Part shown: positions 5,610 to 7,538 of the stretch, piece after piece
Position numbering within the stretch: position 1 is the stretch's first letter
Layout of the letters: every line of letters starts with the position of its first letter
NCBI GenBank assembly: GCA_041487355.1
Contig: JBGPND010000237.1
Span: 1-7,538, forward strand
Direction: 5' to 3'
DNA: 7,538 nt
Source: JAMXLO01 sp041487355
Lineage (GTDB): Bacteria > Pseudomonadota > Alphaproteobacteria > Acetobacterales > Acetobacteraceae
Position numbers and translations under genes: made by a program
Notes under the pieces: generated by a model
Told to the model about the DNA's origin: nothing
The model's database searches: none
What the model saw: the letters and a program-made list of their open reading frames with translations, nothing else

Positions 5610-6905
5610 ATGGACATGCAAGTCGCTCACGCCCTGGTGCGTTTCGGCCTGGGCCGCCGTGGCACCGAGCCGCTTCCCGCCGATCCGGGCGGCTGGCTCA
5701 GAGCGCAGTTGCGCGGCCCGGATCCTGCGCGGTTGCCGGTGCCGCCTTCAACCGCCGCCGGGCTGGCCGCGCTGCGCGAGGATCGGCAGAACCGGCCCGC
5801 GCCGGGGCAGTCGCGCGGGCGGGCGCTGTTCCGCCAGGATGCGACCGGGGAACTGGCCAATGCGCTGATCACGCCGGCGCCGTTCCGCGAACGGCTGGTG
5901 TGGTTCTGGACCAACCACTTCACGATTTCGTTGCGGCGGGGCCAATGCGCGGCGCTGGCGGGCGCCTTCGTCGCGGAGGCGATCCGCCCGCACGTGACCG
6001 GCCGATTCGCCGACATGCTGCTGGCGGTGATGCGCCATCCGGCGATGCTGCTGTATCTCGACAATGCCGGCTCGGTGGGGCCTGACAGTCCGGCCGGACA
6101 GCGCAGCAAGCGCGGGCTGAACGAGAACCTGGCGCGCGAATGCCTGGAGCTGCACACGGTCAGCCCCGCTGCCGGCTACACCCAGGCGGATGTCTCGAAT
6201 TTTGCCAAGCTGCTGACCGGCTGGTCGATCGATCTGCGCGGCGAACCGCCCGGCTTCCGCTTCCGCCCGTTCGCCCATGAGCCGGGCGAGCAGATCGTGA
6301 TGGGAAGGCGTTTTCCGCCAGGCGAGGAAGGCGGCGGCGCGGCACTGCAATTCCTGGCGGCGCATCCGGTGACGCACCGTTTCCTGGCCACCAAGCTGGT
6401 CCGGCATTTCGTCGGGGACGAACCGCCGGAGGACGCGGTGCGCCGGATCCAGGCCGTGCTGCGCGATACGCGCGGTGACCTCGGCGCGGCGGCGGCGGCG
6501 CTGACCACGCTGGAGGCCGCGTGGCAGCCACAGACCAAGCTGCGCACGCCGTTGGACTTTGTGGTCGCGAGCCTGCGAGCGCTGGACGCGCCGCCGCCGC
6601 GGGCGGACCAGCCCTGGCTGATCGGCGCGCTCGCCGGGCTCGGACAGCCGCTGTGGTCCGCGCCGCAGCCGAACGGCTGGCCGGACCGGGCGACCGACTG
6701 GGCCGGGCCCGAGGCGCTGCTGCGGCGGATCGACTGGGCCTATGCCGTTGCCGGCCGACTGCCCGGGCCCGACCCGGCCGACGTCGCGGAGGCGAGCCTG
6801 GGCCCGCTGCTGCAGCCGGCCACGCTGGAGGCCATGCACCGCGCCGGATCCCGGCGCGACGCGCTGACCCTGCTGTTGTCCTCCCCGGAATTTCAGAGGC
6901 GATGA
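5610..6905 (+). CDS. DUF1800 family protein
   Basis: The frame is open from 5328, but that part overlaps EF-G and is not DUF1800-like. The ATG at 5610 (or 5616) begins right before the family's first conserved block, A-L-V-R-F-G-L-G (7-15), giving 431 residues, close to the family's size. Further marks: FWTNHF (99-104), RHPAMLLYLDN (142-152), GLNENLARE (169-177), LELHT (179-183), LTGW (202-205), HEPG (223-226), RHFVGDEPP (265-273), LGQP (344-347) and GWPD (356-359). No signal peptide is visible with any start. The upstream Shine-Dalgarno is weak (TAGG at 5597-5600). It overlaps the DUF1501 gene by ATGA. The two families are very often neighbours, which implies a joint role; the biochemical activity is not established to my knowledge. 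Family call is sure, start fairly sure. Confidence 0.93.
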   Translation: MDMQVAHALVRFGLGRRGTEPLPADPGGWLRAQLRGPDPARLPVPPSTAAGLAALREDRQNRPAPGQSRGRALFRQDATGELANALITPAPFRERLVWFWTNHFTISLRRGQCAALAGAFVAEAIRPHVTGRFADMLLAVMRHPAMLLYLDNAGSVGPDSPAGQRSKRGLNENLARECLELHTVSPAAGYTQADVSNFAKLLTGWSIDLRGEPPGFRFRPFAHEPGEQIVMGRRFPPGEEGGGAALQFLAAHPVTHRFLATKLVRHFVGDEPPEDAVRRIQAVLRDTRGDLGAAAAALTTLEAAWQPQTKLRTPLDFVVASLRALDAPPPRADQPWLIGALAGLGQPLWSAPQPNGWPDRATDWAGPEALLRRIDWAYAVAGRLPGPDPADVAEASLGPLLQPATLEAMHRAGSRRDALTLLLSSPEFQRR

Positions 6906-7538
6906 TGTTGCAACTGTCCCGCCGCGCCGCCCTGCTCGGGCTCGCATCAGCCTTCACCCTCGGCCGAGCGTCGCTGGCGCTGGCCGCGGCGCCGACCGAA
7001 AAGCGCTTCGTCGTGGTCATCCTGCGCGGCGCGCTGGATGGGTTGTCGGCGGTGGTGCCATATGGCGACCCGGCGCTGGCGGGCCTGCGCGGCGAGATCG
7101 TGCCACAAGCGCCCGGCCAGGATGGCGGCGTGCTCGACCTCGGCGGCTTCTACGGTCTGCATCCGGCGCTGGCCAATCTGCACGCGATGTACCACGTCGG
7201 AGAATTGCTGCCGGTGCATGCCGTCGCCGGGCCCTATCGGGTGCGCAGCCATTTCGAGGCCCAGGATTGCCTGGAAAGCGGCGCCGACCATCGTTTGACC
7301 AGCGGCTGGCTGAACCGCGCGCTCACGTCTTTGCCGCAACCGGCCGACGCCAGGCTGGAGGGCGAGGCACTGGCGATCGGCGTCTCGGTGCCGCTGCTGC
7401 TGCGCGGTCCCGCGATGGTGGGAAGCTGGGCACCGCACGGGTTTGCCACGCCGGAACCGGAGCTTTACGCCCGCGTCGCGGCGCTCAGCCAGGGCGACAG
7501 CATCCTCGGCCCGGCCATCGCCGAAGGGCTCCGCGAGC
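6902..7538 (+). CDS. DUF1501 family protein with Tat signal (3' truncated by window)
   Basis: Two ATG codons in a row (6902 and 6905) open the frame; the first overlaps the DUF1800 stop as ATGA, so the pair is translationally coupled. The frame is open to the last base, 212 codons. The N-terminus is a twin-arginine signal: S6-R7-R8 followed by a hydrophobic core to about residue 20 and a likely cut after A26-L27-A28, so the folded protein would be exported by Tat. After it come DUF1501 marks: FVVVILRGALDGLSAVVPYGDP (36-57 region), a LDLGGFYGLHPAL block, GELLPVHAVAGPYRVRSHFEAQD and LESG. DUF1501 is, as I recall, grouped with the alkaline-phosphatase/sulfatase-like fold, but substrates are unknown. 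Tat export often means a metal or cofactor is loaded inside the cell; none can be shown here. Confidence 0.92.
   Translation, partial: MMLQLSRRAALLGLASAFTLGRASLALAAAPTEKRFVVVILRGALDGLSAVVPYGDPALAGLRGEIVPQAPGQDGGVLDLGGFYGLHPALANLHAMYHVGELLPVHAVAGPYRVRSHFEAQDCLESGADHRLTSGWLNRALTSLPQPADARLEGEALAIGVSVPLLLRGPAMVGSWAPHGFATPEPELYARVAALSQGDSILGPAIAEGLRE

Noticed and set aside
5748..6947. Long minus-strand open frame of 399 codons opposite DUF1800
   Set aside because: Arg/Gln/Gly-rich shadow of a gene whose plus-strand translation matches all DUF1800 signature blocks.

Overview
The window looks like a piece of chromosome from a high-GC alphaproteobacterium. Acetobacteraceae or a related Rhodospirillales family is my best guess. 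The guess rests on three things: the alphaproteobacterial-type EF-G, the adjacent DUF1800/DUF1501 gene pair written in the style common in that class, and the GC level of the housekeeping half (90 of 120 bases in two hand-counted rows). This is inference from style, not a database match.

Layout: (1) 1-334, the C-terminal 110 residues of a LuxR/GerE-type helix-turn-helix regulator whose start lies off the window. (2) 335-558, a non-coding stretch with a perfect 24-bp palindrome and a weak hairpin-plus-T-run. (3) 559-2864, a compact plus-strand block of four reading frames: a 29-codon small ORF with a very strong Shine-Dalgarno (SD) sequence, a lipoprotein, and two signal-peptide proteins. They are joined by a one-base gap, an ATGA overlap and a TAATG overlap. 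All three larger products are predicted to be exported and are cysteine-rich; I do not recognise any of them as a named family. (4) 2865-2961, a short convergent intergenic region. (5) 2962-5378 on the minus strand, fusA-type EF-G followed 14 bases later by a small gene of unknown function with its own strong SD. (6) 5379-5609, a divergent intergenic region with a candidate fusA promoter. (7) 5610 to the end, a DUF1800 gene overlapping by ATGA a Tat-exported DUF1501 gene that is cut off by the window.

How the parts may work together: the four-frame block is arranged for tightly coupled translation, and its products would meet at the cell envelope (one lipid-anchored, two periplasmic or secreted, all probably disulfide-bonded). 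The lipoprotein carries a tandem duplication of a roughly 80-residue, four-cysteine domain. The block's GC content is about 60% in four hand-counted rows, against about 75% in two rows from the fusA and DUF1800 genes, so it may be acquired DNA. It is the best candidate here for an undescribed system. EF-G here lies outside the usual rpsL-rpsG-fusA-tuf context and departs from the usual EF-G sequence at several conserved places, so it may be a second, divergent EF-G. DUF1800 and DUF1501 form a familiar but functionally poorly understood pair.
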